A stretch of 64,000 bases of DNA, taken from positions 186,001-250,000 of the forward strand of contig NZ_CP012358.1 of assembly GCF_001267175.1 (NCBI RefSeq), read 5' to 3'. A program made the translations under genes and the position numbers. The stretch comes from Thiopseudomonas alkaliphila (GTDB lineage: Bacteria; Pseudomonadota; Gammaproteobacteria; Pseudomonadales; Pseudomonadaceae). Shown in pieces: positions 1 through 8,241 of this stretch. Position 1 is the stretch's first letter. Every line of letters begins with the position of its first letter. The notes under the pieces are model-generated. The model was given only the letters and a program-made list of their open reading frames with translations, was not told the DNA's origin and ran no database searches.

Positions 1-206
1 ATGCCATACACCATTTCTCGCGCTTGTTCTAAATCCAGTGCAATACCTTGTTGAGCCGCCGCTTCAACATACCATTTGGCAAAGCAGTTACGGCAAAAAC
101 CGGCAAGGTTCATCAGCTCAATGTTTTGTACATCGGTACGTTGTTGTAAGAGCGCCAGTAAGCGGCGAAAACTCGCCGCTTGCAGTTCTAGTAGCTGTTG
201 TTCTCC
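1..206 (-). CDS. DUF1244 family protein, cut by the window edge
   Basis: The minus-strand frame from 206 down to 1 encodes the N-terminal two thirds of a DUF1244 protein. The family block TDVQNIELMNLAGFCRNC is clear and is followed by KWY and, near the edge, AREMVYG. Family members are about 100 residues, so the C-terminus lies beyond position 1. The function is unknown. The frame follows directly, and in phase, from the TAG stop (209-207) of the DUF3108 gene. There is no ATG, GTG or TTG between that stop and the conserved block. The first ATG (113-111) falls inside the block, leaving only CTG at 185-183 or ATT as initiators. The family assignment is firm; the start is unresolved. Confidence 0.75.
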
Positions 207-920
207 CTAGCGACCTTTTACTGGCTTGCCAGCAACTTCGGCTTGCTCTAAGACGATTTGATATTCTTTACCATCTTTTTCTACTTGGCGTAGGCTAACT
301 AATAAATAGTCCCAGTCTTTGGCAAACCATAATTGGGTTTCGCGTTTACTTTGGTTAGGATCGCGTACTCGCTCGACTTTAATAGCCTCAATGCGACCGG
401 CTTTAGTTTTGACTGATTCGCTGCCAACCACACGAAACTCGTAAGTATCAATATCATCGCCATCCACTACGCGATAACGCATACTTTTTTTCCCTGCCGC
501 CACATCTTCTTGCAGAGCCAGTTGGTAGGTGGATTTATCGAGTAAGCCGGGCGTTAGGGGCAGGCTAATGGCTTTGCCTTTTTCTGAGCCGGTCACGGTT
601 TTGGCGCTCCAGTCAAATGACTGCTTAATCTTTTTGCTTTTACCTAAACCGCTGCGGCTATATTCATAACTCAATGGCACTAGCTGATTGTTGGTTTGCT
701 TAAGAGTACTGCTTTCTTTTAGACTGGCCACCATCATTGCGGCCTGAAAGCTTAGTTGCCAAGTGTCCCCAGCTTGCTTACTGAGGGAGCGCTCTGCGGT
801 GCCGCTAAAGGGCAGTTGTTTAAAGTCAGCGGTATAAGAGGCATGGAAGGGCTTAAGTTCAGCAGCCAAGGTGGCGCTGCTTAGTAATGAAAAAGCTAAA
901 CCAATCAATAGGCGACGCAT
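207..920 (-). CDS. DUF3108 periplasmic protein
   Basis: A 237-residue protein with a Sec signal peptide (basic start, hydrophobic core, likely cleavage after about residue 19 in ATLAAE). It is followed by a DUF3108-type beta-rich domain containing YEYSRSG, a YEFRVVG strand and LWFAKD. Pseudomonas carries such a gene next to purN, as here. The role is not established; a periplasmic location is predicted. It is the third gene of a minus-strand run after purM and purN and is separated from purN by only 17 bp, so it is probably co-transcribed. Confidence 0.8.
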   Translation of the reverse strand: MRRLLIGLAFSLLSSATLAAELKPFHASYTADFKQLPFSGTAERSLSKQAGDTWQLSFQAAMMVASLKESSTLKQTNNQLVPLSYEYSRSGLGKSKKIKQSFDWSAKTVTGSEKGKAISLPLTPGLLDKSTYQLALQEDVAAGKKSMRYRVVDGDDIDTYEFRVVGSESVKTKAGRIEAIKVERVRDPNQSKRETQLWFAKDWDYLLVSLRQVEKDGKEYQIVLEQAEVAGKPVKGR

Positions 921-937
921 AACTTATGCTCCAGTGA

Positions 938-1594
938 TTAATAGAATAATTGTTTGCCGCTGCTAGGTAACAGTTGGCCATCTAGGCTGGCGCCTTGGGC
1001 GGTAAGCACCAAGCGCTGCTGGGCAAACCATTGCACGGCGAGCGGGTAAATTTGGTGTTCGATTTGATGCACTCGCTGGGCTAATGACTCAGCAGTGTCT
1101 TCAGCTTGTACTGTTAAAACACCTTGTATGACTGTTGGCCCACCGTCAAGTTCAGCAGTTACAAAGTGCACGCTGCAGCCATGTTCACGGTCTTGGGCGT
1201 CCAAGGCGCGCTGGTGAGTATGCAGACCTTTGTATTTCGGCAGAAGTGAAGGGTGAATATTCAGTAAGCGTCCAGCGTAATGCTGAGTAAACTCAGGAGT
1301 TAAAATTCGCATAAACCCAGCCAATACCACTAAATCTGGCTGATACTGATCAAGGGTGTCGATCAGCGCCTGATCAAAGCTTAAGCGATCAGCAAAGGCG
1401 GTGTGGTTCAGGGTGTGGGTGGGAATCTGTGCCTGCTGGGCGCGCTGTAAGCCATAAGCCTCATTGCGATTACTGAGCACAGCGACAATCGAGAACAGAT
1501 CGGGTTGTTGTTGCGCGGTATCAATCAGGGCCTGCAGATTACTGCCAGACCCTGAGATTAATACCACTACCCGACAAGGTGAGTGAGTGGGCAT
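938..1594 (-). CDS. purN: Phosphoribosylglycinamide formyltransferase 1
   Basis: PurN transfers a formyl group from 10-formyl-tetrahydrofolate to GAR, the third step of de novo purine synthesis in the cytoplasm. The N-terminal VVLISGSGSNLQALID phosphate-binding segment, the NIHPSLLPKYKG block with the catalytic histidine, and HFVTAELDGGP carrying the catalytic aspartate are all present. The 218 residues match the family. I chose the ATG at 1594 because it sits in a TAATG overlap with the purM stop, a typical coupled start. A longer frame upstream lies entirely inside purM and has no family similarity. Confidence 0.97.
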   Translation of the reverse strand: MPTHSPCRVVVLISGSGSNLQALIDTAQQQPDLFSIVAVLSNRNEAYGLQRAQQAQIPTHTLNHTAFADRLSFDQALIDTLDQYQPDLVVLAGFMRILTPEFTQHYAGRLLNIHPSLLPKYKGLHTHQRALDAQDREHGCSVHFVTAELDGGPTVIQGVLTVQAEDTAESLAQRVHQIEHQIYPLAVQWFAQQRLVLTAQGASLDGQLLPSSGKQLFY

Positions 1595-2655
1595 TAGTGT
1601 TTCTTTAGGTTGTTTAAAACAATGCGTGGCGCATCGGCGTCCGCTGGGTTGATTTGACCAATAATCCAAGGCTGTTCGCCTTGACCGCGTAAGTGCTCAA
1701 GCGCAGTCTCTGCTTGATCTGCAGCCACACAGATAATCATCCCTACACCACAGTTTAGAACACGGTGCATTTCGGTTTCATCAACGTTGCCTTGGGCCTG
1801 TAACCAGTCAAATACTGCAGGGCGCTGCCAGCTGGCAATATCAATGACTGCCTGGGCATTTTCAGGTAAGACCCGTGGAATATTTTCCAGTAAACCACCG
1901 CCAGTGATGTGGGAAATAGCATGCACTGCTGAGGTTTCTTTAATTAGTTTAAGGACAGGTTTAACGTAAATCCGAGTAGGCGCCATTAACAGGTCAGTGA
2001 GCTTTTCGCCCTCTAGTTCAACCTGATTAATATCTGCTTGGCTGACTTCAATAATTTTACGAATTAAGGAGTAGCCGTTAGAGTGTGGGCCGGATGAAGG
2101 CAGGGCAATGATCACATCACCAGCCTGTACTTTACTGCCATCAATAATGTCAGATTTTTCTACCACACCAACACAAAAGCCAGCCAGATCATAGTCTTCG
2201 CCTTGATACATGCCTGGCATCTCAGCGGTTTCACCACCAACTAGGGCGCAGCCTGCTTGCTCGCAGCCTTCGCCAATCCCCGTCACTACCCGCGCAGCAA
2301 CATCCACATTAAGTTTGCCTGTGGCATAGTAGTCAAGGAAAAATAAAGGCTCCGCACCGCTAACCACGAGGTCATTAACGCACATCGCGACTAAATCGAT
2401 ACCGATGCTGTCATGTTTGCCAAGGTCCATGGCTAGGCGCAGTTTGGTGCCCACACCATCAGTGCCTGAAACCAGTACCGGTTGGCGGTAGCCTGCAGGG
2501 ATTTCGCATAATGCGCCGAAGCCACCTAAGCCACCAAGAACTTCAGGGCGCGAGGTGCGTTTGGAAACGCTTTTAATGCGTTCAACTAAAGCTTCACCTG
2601 CGTCGATATCAACGCCGGCATCTTTGTAGCTTATGGAAGGTTGCTTGTTGCTCAT
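1594..2655 (-). CDS. purM: Phosphoribosylformylglycinamidine cyclo-ligase
   Basis: AIR synthetase closes the imidazole ring from FGAM with ATP, the fifth step of purine synthesis. The 353-residue product carries GTDGVGTKL, the glycine-rich [11 protein letters not shown] loop and [10 protein letters not shown], all characteristic of PurM. I set the start at the ATG of [14 protein letters not shown] (2655-2653), which has an AAGGG Shine-Dalgarno about 6 bases upstream. A slightly longer frame is possible but unlikely. It is the first gene of the purM-purN-DUF3108 run and is transcribed away from the esterase gene, with promoters expected in 2656-2759. Confidence 0.97.
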   Translation of the reverse strand: MSNKQPSISYKDAGVDIDAGEALVERIKSVSKRTSRPEVLGGLGGFGALCEIPAGYRQPVLVSGTDGVGTKLRLAMDLGKHDSIGIDLVAMCVNDLVVSGAEPLFFLDYYATGKLNVDVAARVVTGIGEGCEQAGCALVGGETAEMPGMYQGEDYDLAGFCVGVVEKSDIIDGSKVQAGDVIIALPSSGPHSNGYSLIRKIIEVSQADINQVELEGEKLTDLLMAPTRIYVKPVLKLIKETSAVHAISHITGGGLLENIPRVLPENAQAVIDIASWQRPAVFDWLQAQGNVDETEMHRVLNCGVGMIICVAADQAETALEHLRGQGEQPWIIGQINPADADAPRIVLNNLKKH

Positions 2656-2759
2656 GGATAGCCCTTTACAAAACACTGCGGAAAAATGGTGATTTTATCA
2701 GGCTTAAGGGCATCGGGCTATCATCAAACCACGGAAGCAGCCAGAGGAGGCAAAATTGC

Positions 2760-3623
2760 GTGACCGAAGTAACCCCGTTACAGATAACTGAGTACTGTTT
2801 TCAACAAGACCCTGTGCTGCAAACAACACCGCGATTATCGATTAAAGTGGTGCAAGCACAGGCCTTAACACTACGACCGGTCAAGGGCCTAGTGGTGCTT
2901 TGGCATGGCTTATTATGTGATGCTGGCTTTTGGTTATCGCGGCGCGGCCGAGGGTTAGCGGCTTATCTTGCTGCGGCAGGTTATCAGGTGTTGATTCCAG
3001 AGTGGCAACAGCTAGTCGTGAGTGGCGAGCAATTAGTGCAGCGTTATTTGCCAGCGTTTTTACGGCAGCTCGCTGTAAGCCAAACGCCGGTGCATTTAAT
3101 TGCTCACTCGTTTGGAGGCTTATTAGTGACGCGGGCTCTACAGGCCTTAGCAATATCTGCTCAGGGCCCATGGCCAACTCCTGGTGCCGCCCCGTTTAAC
3201 AGTTTGACCTTGTTAGCCGTGCAGGATCAGTACCAGCAACCAGAGTTTTTTGCAGCGGTTCAAGCCAGTGTGCAGCAAGGACAAAGCTTAGCTGAAGCTT
3301 TGGGGCTGTCTGGCCTGACTAATCAGACCCAGCATTTGGCGTATTTTTTAGCTTGTTATCAAGCTAAGTGCCAGCCAGTGTCTGATTTAAGCCCTTGGGT
3401 AGCGCAAGGCTTCGCTTATTCAGGGGCTGCAGATTTGAGTGATCCAGTAGCAGCCTGCGCCCAATTTTCCCAGCAAGTATTAGGCAAAAGGCAAAGCTAT
3501 CAGTGTCTGTCCTTGGAACAAGGCTATCGGCAAGACTATAATCATCACTCGCTATTGATTGGTCGATCGGCGCAACAAGAAATCTGGCCATTGCTGTTGG
3601 CCAATCTCAACGCCACCAATTGA
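2760..3623 (+). CDS. Alpha/beta hydrolase (esterase-like)
   Basis: A 287-residue cytoplasmic alpha/beta hydrolase. An early VVLWHGLLCDAGFW strand-loop supplies the HG oxyanion motif, and the nucleophile elbow AHSFGG places the serine near residue 117. A late YNHHSLL segment probably contains the catalytic histidine. The substrate cannot be read from sequence. The start is the GTG at 2760 with a strong GAGGAGG upstream. In P. aeruginosa a probable esterase occupies the same position ahead of rraA and cmaX, so this is the expected ortholog. Confidence 0.85.
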   Translation: MTEVTPLQITEYCFQQDPVLQTTPRLSIKVVQAQALTLRPVKGLVVLWHGLLCDAGFWLSRRGRGLAAYLAAAGYQVLIPEWQQLVVSGEQLVQRYLPAFLRQLAVSQTPVHLIAHSFGGLLVTRALQALAISAQGPWPTPGAAPFNSLTLLAVQDQYQQPEFFAAVQASVQQGQSLAEALGLSGLTNQTQHLAYFLACYQAKCQPVSDLSPWVAQGFAYSGAADLSDPVAACAQFSQQVLGKRQSYQCLSLEQGYRQDYNHHSLLIGRSAQQEIWPLLLANLNATN

Positions 3624-3650
3624 TGCTTTTTACCTAAACTGGAGATGTTC

Positions 3651-4130
3651 ATGAATATTGTTACCCCTGATCTATGTGATGAGTATCCACACGTACAAGT
3701 GGTTGAGCCAATGTTCGCCAATTTTGGTGGCCGTGATGCTTTCGGTGGACAGATTGTGACGGTCAAGTGCCACGAGGATAACTCAGTAGTTAAAGCCCAG
3801 GTTGATCAGCCAGGCGCAGGTAAAGTGATGGTGGTTGATGGCGGTGGTTCGCTGCGTCGCGCGTTATTAGGCGATATGTTAGCAGCTAAAGCAGCCAAAA
3901 ATGGCTGGGCTGGAATCATCATTTATGGCTGTGTGCGTGATGTGGATGTCTTGGCAGAAACCGATTTAGGTATTCAGGCACTGGCTAGCCACCCAATGAA
4001 AACCGATAAGCGCGATATTGGTGATTTAAACGTTGAAGTAACCTTTGGTGGCGTCACTTTTAAACCCGGTGAGTACGTCTATGCCGACAATAACGGCATT
4101 ATTGTATCTCCTACCGAGCTGAAGCTCTAA
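3651..4130 (+). CDS. rraA: RraA family protein, RNase E activity regulator
   Basis: RraA-type proteins form ring-shaped trimers; in E. coli RraA binds RNase E and lowers its activity. Some homologs act instead as HMG/CHA aldolases. The 159 residues include the family blocks [14 protein letters not shown] and [15 protein letters not shown]. Two nearby ATGs exist. I use the second (3651) because the GGAG at 3641 is spaced 6 bases from it but abuts the first. It lies between the esterase and cmaX as in P. aeruginosa. The family is certain; RNase E inhibition in this organism is inferred. Confidence 0.92.
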   Translation: MNIVTPDLCDEYPHVQVVEPMFANFGGRDAFGGQIVTVKCHEDNSVVKAQVDQPGAGKVMVVDGGGSLRRALLGDMLAAKAAKNGWAGIIIYGCVRDVDVLAETDLGIQALASHPMKTDKRDIGDLNVEVTFGGVTFKPGEYVYADNNGIIVSPTELKL

Positions 4131-4141
4131 GTCGTTAGTCA

Positions 4142-5149
4142 ATGAGCGCCCCTGAAGTAATGCTGCAAGATAACGCCAAACCTTTATTAAAGGGTTGGGT
4201 GTTGAATGGGCAAGGGGGCGCCCGCGCGATTAATTATCAACAGCTGGCGACCCTTGAGTTGCAGGCTGATGAAAAACTATGGCTGCATTGGAATAAAGAG
4301 CATCCCAGCACCTTGGCGTGGCTAAAGGCCAGTCAAAGTATTAGCCGTTTTGAACGCCAGTTGCTCTTAGAAAAAACGACTCGACCGCGTTTTTTGGCAT
4401 TAACCGAGCATACCTTGTTGTTGTTTTCCCGCGTGATTCAGCCCAAGGCTCGGGCCGATAGCAGTGAACTCTTTTCAGTTAGGGTGCGTTGTACCGAGCA
4501 AGTGGTGTTGTCTTTTGCTCAGCCTGGTGCAGTTTTTGGTGATGGCTTGAAGCAACTATTTAAAGAAAAGTTAGGCCCCAAAACCACAGCTGAACTCTTG
4601 CTACTTTTGATGCGTGAAGCCACCGAGCAAATCGATCATGCGGTAGAAGCGCTGGCCGAATTTGTCGATCAGCAAGAGCTGCGAGTCGATCAAGAAGAAA
4701 AGTATGAGCCTGATCATCAAGAGTTGCTGCAGATTAGACGTAGCTCAGCCAACTTGCGTCGTTATTTAGCACCGATGAAAGATCTCTTTGCTGCTTTGGC
4801 CAAGGCACAGCCTGCTTGGTTTGACAAAGGCACTCGGCCCTATTGGAATGAAATCAGTAACATGCTGATTCGTTGCTTGGAAGAGTTAGAGCTATGCAAA
4901 GAGCGAGTAGGCTTTATTTTAGACTCTGAGCGCCGTAAGCGCGAACAGCGCACCGGGCGGGTGATGTATTTATTGGCGGTGGTAACCGCTTTTTTCTTAC
5001 CCTTAAGTTTTGTCACCGGCTTATTGGGGATTAACGTGGGCGGAATTCCGGGCAGTGATGCAGGCCATGGGTTTTTAATTGCCTGTTTAATTATTGCCGG
5101 ATTGGCCGCTATTCAGTTTATGATCTTGCGCGTTCTGCGCTGGCTATAA
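4142..5149 (+). CDS. cmaX: CmaX, CorA/ZntB-type divalent cation transporter
   Basis: A 335-residue CorA-superfamily protein. It has a long cytoplasmic alpha/beta N-terminal region and a stalk helix rich in E, Q and R (about residues 150-265). Two C-terminal membrane helices flank GLLGINVGG, where GIN replaces the GMN signature of classic CorA, as in ZntB-like members. Its position before crfX-cmpX-sigX-oprF identifies it as cmaX. It is likely an inner-membrane pentamer moving Mg2+ or Zn2+; which ion is not visible from the sequence. Confidence 0.9.
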   Translation: MSAPEVMLQDNAKPLLKGWVLNGQGGARAINYQQLATLELQADEKLWLHWNKEHPSTLAWLKASQSISRFERQLLLEKTTRPRFLALTEHTLLLFSRVIQPKARADSSELFSVRVRCTEQVVLSFAQPGAVFGDGLKQLFKEKLGPKTTAELLLLLMREATEQIDHAVEALAEFVDQQELRVDQEEKYEPDHQELLQIRRSSANLRRYLAPMKDLFAALAKAQPAWFDKGTRPYWNEISNMLIRCLEELELCKERVGFILDSERRKREQRTGRVMYLLAVVTAFFLPLSFVTGLLGINVGGIPGSDAGHGFLIACLIIAGLAAIQFMILRVLRWL

Positions 5150-5176
5150 GTGTGACCATTAATGAGGAGTCTAAGC

Positions 5177-5488
5177 ATGCATGAGCAAGATGCCTTTGAG
5201 CAAACCTTAGGCGAGCTATTTAAAGAGGGGCAAGGGCCAACCCCTGCGGGTAATGAGCAGAAAAAGCTTAAAAAAGTATTAAAACGGGCTAATCGGCAAG
5301 TGGGTGCTTCAGCATTATTTAGTTTGTTTGGTCGTGCGTTAGAAGCCTCGGTAATCGCTTTGCATAGCGGATCAGCCCATATTCGCCCGGTCAGCGCGCA
5401 GTCTAAGACAGCCGCTCCCCATGACCCAAAAACCGGTACGGATGCCTTTATTAAACCTTTAGAAACAGAGAGTACTCATGAAGCTTGA
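5177..5488 (+). CDS. crfX: CrfX, small protein of the SigX cluster
   Basis: A 103-residue polar protein without signal peptide or membrane helix. Its N-terminal half carries the basic stretch KKLKKVLKRANRQVG, followed by a short hydrophobic segment and a loosely ordered tail. Identification as CrfX rests mainly on position between cmaX and cmpX. I chose the ATG at 5177 because GAGGAG (5164-5169) lies 7 bases upstream; the earlier ATG at 5162 overlaps that Shine-Dalgarno. The 3' end overlaps cmpX by 11 bases, so translation is probably coupled. The molecular function is unknown. Confidence 0.8.
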   Translation: MHEQDAFEQTLGELFKEGQGPTPAGNEQKKLKKVLKRANRQVGASALFSLFGRALEASVIALHSGSAHIRPVSAQSKTAAPHDPKTGTDAFIKPLETESTHEA

Positions 5489-6302
5489 TTCTTGGACCAC
5501 TGGATTAGTGCATGCGATGTCGGCGCTATGGGAGAAAATTGTTAACTTTATTCCTAATTTATTAGGTGCTGTGGTTTTAGTTTTACTCGGCTTTATTGTG
5601 GCCAAATTATTAGACACTTTAATTTCTAAGCTGCTGGCTAAACTAGGCTTAGATCGTCTAATGGCGGGCACGGGGCTAAATAAGCTCATGGCTAAAGTGG
5701 GCGTGCAGTCGGGTGTTTCTGAGCTAATTGGTAAGGTGTTTTACTGGTTTGTGCTGTTGGTATTTTTAGTGGCTGCTGCTGAATCCTTAGGTTTAGAGCG
5801 CATTTCAACCACCTTAGATGTGCTGGCGCTGTATATTCCGAAAATTTTTGCCTCAATGCTGGTACTGGTATTTGGCGTGCTTTTAGCTCAATTACTGAGT
5901 GGTATGGTTCGCGGAGCAGCTGAGGGCGTTGGTTTAGAGTATGCCGCAGGGCTTGGGCGGGTGGTTCAAGGTCTAGTTATTATTGTTAGTATTTCGGTGG
6001 CGATTGGTCAATTAGATATTAAAACAGAACTACTTAACTACGTTATTGCCATTATTTTATTGACTGTGGGCCTAGGTATTGCCTTAGCGTTAGGGTTAAG
6101 CAGTAAAGAAATCGCTAAGCAGATTATTGCTGGTATTTATGTTCGAGAATTATATGAGGTCGGTGAGTGGATTGAGATTAATCAGGTAGAGGGTGAAATA
6201 GAGCAAATTGGTACCGTTAAAACCGTGTTGATAACAGAGCAGGGGCAGCGGATATCTTTGTCTAATCAATTGCTGTTAGAGCAGCAAGTTAAAAGCCGTT
6301 AA
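5478..6302 (+). CDS. cmpX: CmpX, MscS-related membrane channel protein
   Basis: A 274-residue inner-membrane protein with repeated glycine-rich transmembrane helices of the 'conserved TM helix' type (for example GAVVLVLLGFIVAKLLDTL near residue 30, with similar segments near 75, 120, 155 and 185). A short MscS-like beta region follows (GEWIEINQVEGEIEQIG). In Pseudomonas CmpX affects membrane homeostasis and SigX activity. It overlaps crfX and is followed 32 bp later by sigX, consistent with one transcript and a functional link between envelope state and the sigma factor. Confidence 0.92.
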   Translation: MKLDSWTTGLVHAMSALWEKIVNFIPNLLGAVVLVLLGFIVAKLLDTLISKLLAKLGLDRLMAGTGLNKLMAKVGVQSGVSELIGKVFYWFVLLVFLVAAAESLGLERISTTLDVLALYIPKIFASMLVLVFGVLLAQLLSGMVRGAAEGVGLEYAAGLGRVVQGLVIIVSISVAIGQLDIKTELLNYVIAIILLTVGLGIALALGLSSKEIAKQIIAGIYVRELYEVGEWIEINQVEGEIEQIGTVKTVLITEQGQRISLSNQLLLEQQVKSR

Positions 6303-6334
6303 GTGCGAACTGGCTTATTCATTCCTATCACTTA

Positions 6335-6934
6335 TTGGTTTTAATTTTGTCGAACATAAAATCTGTTGCAGTCAGTTATGATCCTGCAGAGTTGACGGAT
6401 GAAGAACTGGTCGAACGCGCCAAAGTTGAGCTTTTTCACATTACTAAGGCCTATGAAGCCCTGATGGCACGTTATCAGGGAACGCTATTTAATGTGTGTG
6501 CAAGGTACTTAGGTAATGAGCGTGATGCCGATGATATCTGTCAGGAAATAATGCTCAAAGTCCTGTATGGGCTAAAGAAATTCGAGGGAAAGTCTAAGTT
6601 TAAAACCTGGTTATATAGCATCACTTATAATGAGTGTATTACCCAATATCGTAAAGAACGGCGTAAAAAAAGGCTGATGGATGCGTTAAGTCTTAATATG
6701 CCTGAGGATGCTGAAGCTGTAGAGCCAGACTATAAAGAAAAAAGTGGGTTAGATCGTTGGTTAGCTTACGTTAACCCTATTGATAAAGAAATTTTAGTGT
6801 TAAGATTCGTTGCCGAGCTTGAGTTTCAAGAGATTGCAGATATCATGCGACTCGGTTTAAGCGCGACTAAAATGCGCTACAAAAGGGCAATAGATCGACT
6901 TCGAGAGAACTTTTCTGATAGAATTGAGGTCTGA
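6335..6934 (+). CDS. sigX: ECF sigma factor SigX
   Basis: SigX directs RNA polymerase to envelope and fatty-acid genes, including oprF, in Pseudomonas. The 199-residue product has region 2 (NVCARYLGNERDADDICQEI, then FKTWLYSITYNECITQYRKE) and region 4 (ILVLRFVAELEFQEIADIM with a recognition helix in LSATKMRYKRA). The start is uncertain: the only options are TTG at 6335 or TTG at 6347, and neither has a good Shine-Dalgarno. No ATG lies upstream of the conserved region. It sits directly before oprF as in P. aeruginosa. Confidence 0.95.
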   Translation: MVLILSNIKSVAVSYDPAELTDEELVERAKVELFHITKAYEALMARYQGTLFNVCARYLGNERDADDICQEIMLKVLYGLKKFEGKSKFKTWLYSITYNECITQYRKERRKKRLMDALSLNMPEDAEAVEPDYKEKSGLDRWLAYVNPIDKEILVLRFVAELEFQEIADIMRLGLSATKMRYKRAIDRLRENFSDRIEV

Positions 6935-7043
6935 TTGATTGCAAGATCACCCGAAACAGGATGTTTTTCCTTCCTAAAAAGGGTGTATTCTTACTGTGAT
7001 ACTATTTAATTAATAACCACATATCATAATGGGGACATAACCT

Positions 7044-8114
7044 ATGAAGCTGAAAAACACCTTGGGCGTGGCCATCGCCTCAATTCTCGCGGCGTCTTCC
7101 TTGAGTGCATTTGCACAAGGCCAAGGTGCAGTTGAGGTTGATGCTTTTGCGAAGCGTTATTTCACTGACAGCACGCGCAACATGGAAAACGGTAACCTAA
7201 TCGGTGGTTCTGTTGGTTACTTCTTAACTGACGATGTATCTTTAGCACTGTCATACGGTGAGTACCACGACATCCGCTCTAAAGATCGTCCAAATCTGCC
7301 TCATACTATGGGCCGCCAAAACATTAAAGGTAATTTAGCTTCTTTAGATGCTGCTTACCACTTTGGTGAGCCAGGTGTTGGCTTACGTCCATACGTTTCA
7401 GCCGGTGTTGGTCATCAGAGTATCAATACTACCTCTCCTAAGCACTCAGGTCGTGACCACACTACTTTCGGTAACATCGGTGCCGGTCTGAAGTACTACT
7501 TCACTGAAAACCTCTTTGCTAAAGCAAGCGTTGATGGTCTGTACGGCTTTGATAACCACCAAGGCGAGTGGCAAGCAGGTCTAGGTTTAGGTGCTAACTT
7601 CGGTGGCGCGCCTAAAGCAGTTGAAGAAGTCGTAGTGCCTGTTGAGCCAGTAGCGTGCATCGACAGCGACAACGACGGCGTATGTGATGACGTTGACCTC
7701 TGCCCAGATACCCCAGAAGGTACTCCGGTAGACGCTAACGGCTGCCCAATCGAGCCAGAAAAAGTACGCGTTGAGTTAGACGTTAAATTTGACTTCGACA
7801 AAGACCAAGTTAAGCGTGACAGCTACAGCGATATCCAAAACCTCGCTGACTTCATGAAGCAGTTCCCACAAACTGCAACTACTGTTGAAGGTCACACTGA
7901 CTCAGTAGGTAGCGAAGCTTACAACCAGAAGTTATCTGAGCGTCGTGCTAACGCAGTACGTAACGTATTAGTTAACGAGTTAGGCGTTGAAGGTAACCGT
8001 GTAGATTCAGTAGGTTACGGTGAGAGCCGTCCTGTAGCTGATAACGCTACTCGCGAAGGCCGTGCGATCAACCGCCGCGTTGAAGCTGAAGTAGAAGCTG
8101 AAGTTCAGCCATAA
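7044..8114 (+). CDS. oprF: Major outer-membrane porin OprF
   Basis: OprF is the OmpA-like general porin and peptidoglycan anchor of Pseudomonas. The 356 residues show a signal peptide (to about residue 24, ending SAFAQG) and an N-terminal eight-strand barrel (about 25-185). A proline/valine linker is followed by a cysteine- and aspartate-rich type-3 repeat (CIDSDNDGVCDDVDLC). The C-terminal OmpA peptidoglycan-binding domain carries VEGHTDSVGSEAYN and LSERRANAVRN. GGGGA precedes the ATG. Codon use looks biased, as expected for an abundant protein. Sigma factor SigX from the upstream gene is the likely regulator. Confidence 0.97.
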   Translation: MKLKNTLGVAIASILAASSLSAFAQGQGAVEVDAFAKRYFTDSTRNMENGNLIGGSVGYFLTDDVSLALSYGEYHDIRSKDRPNLPHTMGRQNIKGNLASLDAAYHFGEPGVGLRPYVSAGVGHQSINTTSPKHSGRDHTTFGNIGAGLKYYFTENLFAKASVDGLYGFDNHQGEWQAGLGLGANFGGAPKAVEEVVVPVEPVACIDSDNDGVCDDVDLCPDTPEGTPVDANGCPIEPEKVRVELDVKFDFDKDQVKRDSYSDIQNLADFMKQFPQTATTVEGHTDSVGSEAYNQKLSERRANAVRNVLVNELGVEGNRVDSVGYGESRPVADNATREGRAINRRVEAEVEAEVQP

Positions 8115-8150
8115 TACTTCACTAAATTTTAGGTGACTAAGATTTAGTAC

Positions 8151-8181
8151 AAAAAGCCCCCTTAATTGGGGGCTTTTTTTT
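8151..8181 (+). terminator. Intrinsic terminator after oprF
   Basis: The stem AGCCCCC/GGGGGCT with a 6-nt loop (TTAATT) is followed directly by a run of eight T, and A-rich sequence lies upstream. It is placed 40 bp after the oprF stop and ends the cmaX-oprF transcript. Confidence 0.92.
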
Positions 8182-8241
8182 GGGTTTAAAAGGACGGTTT
8201 AATCAAGCTAGAGTAAAAGAAAAGAGCTAAGGCAGGTTGAT

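Noticed and set aside
38..298. Plus-strand ORF of 86 codons at the window start
   Set aside because: It is antisense to the DUF1244 and DUF3108 genes, which carry clear family motifs; it has no similarity or ribosome-binding site of its own.
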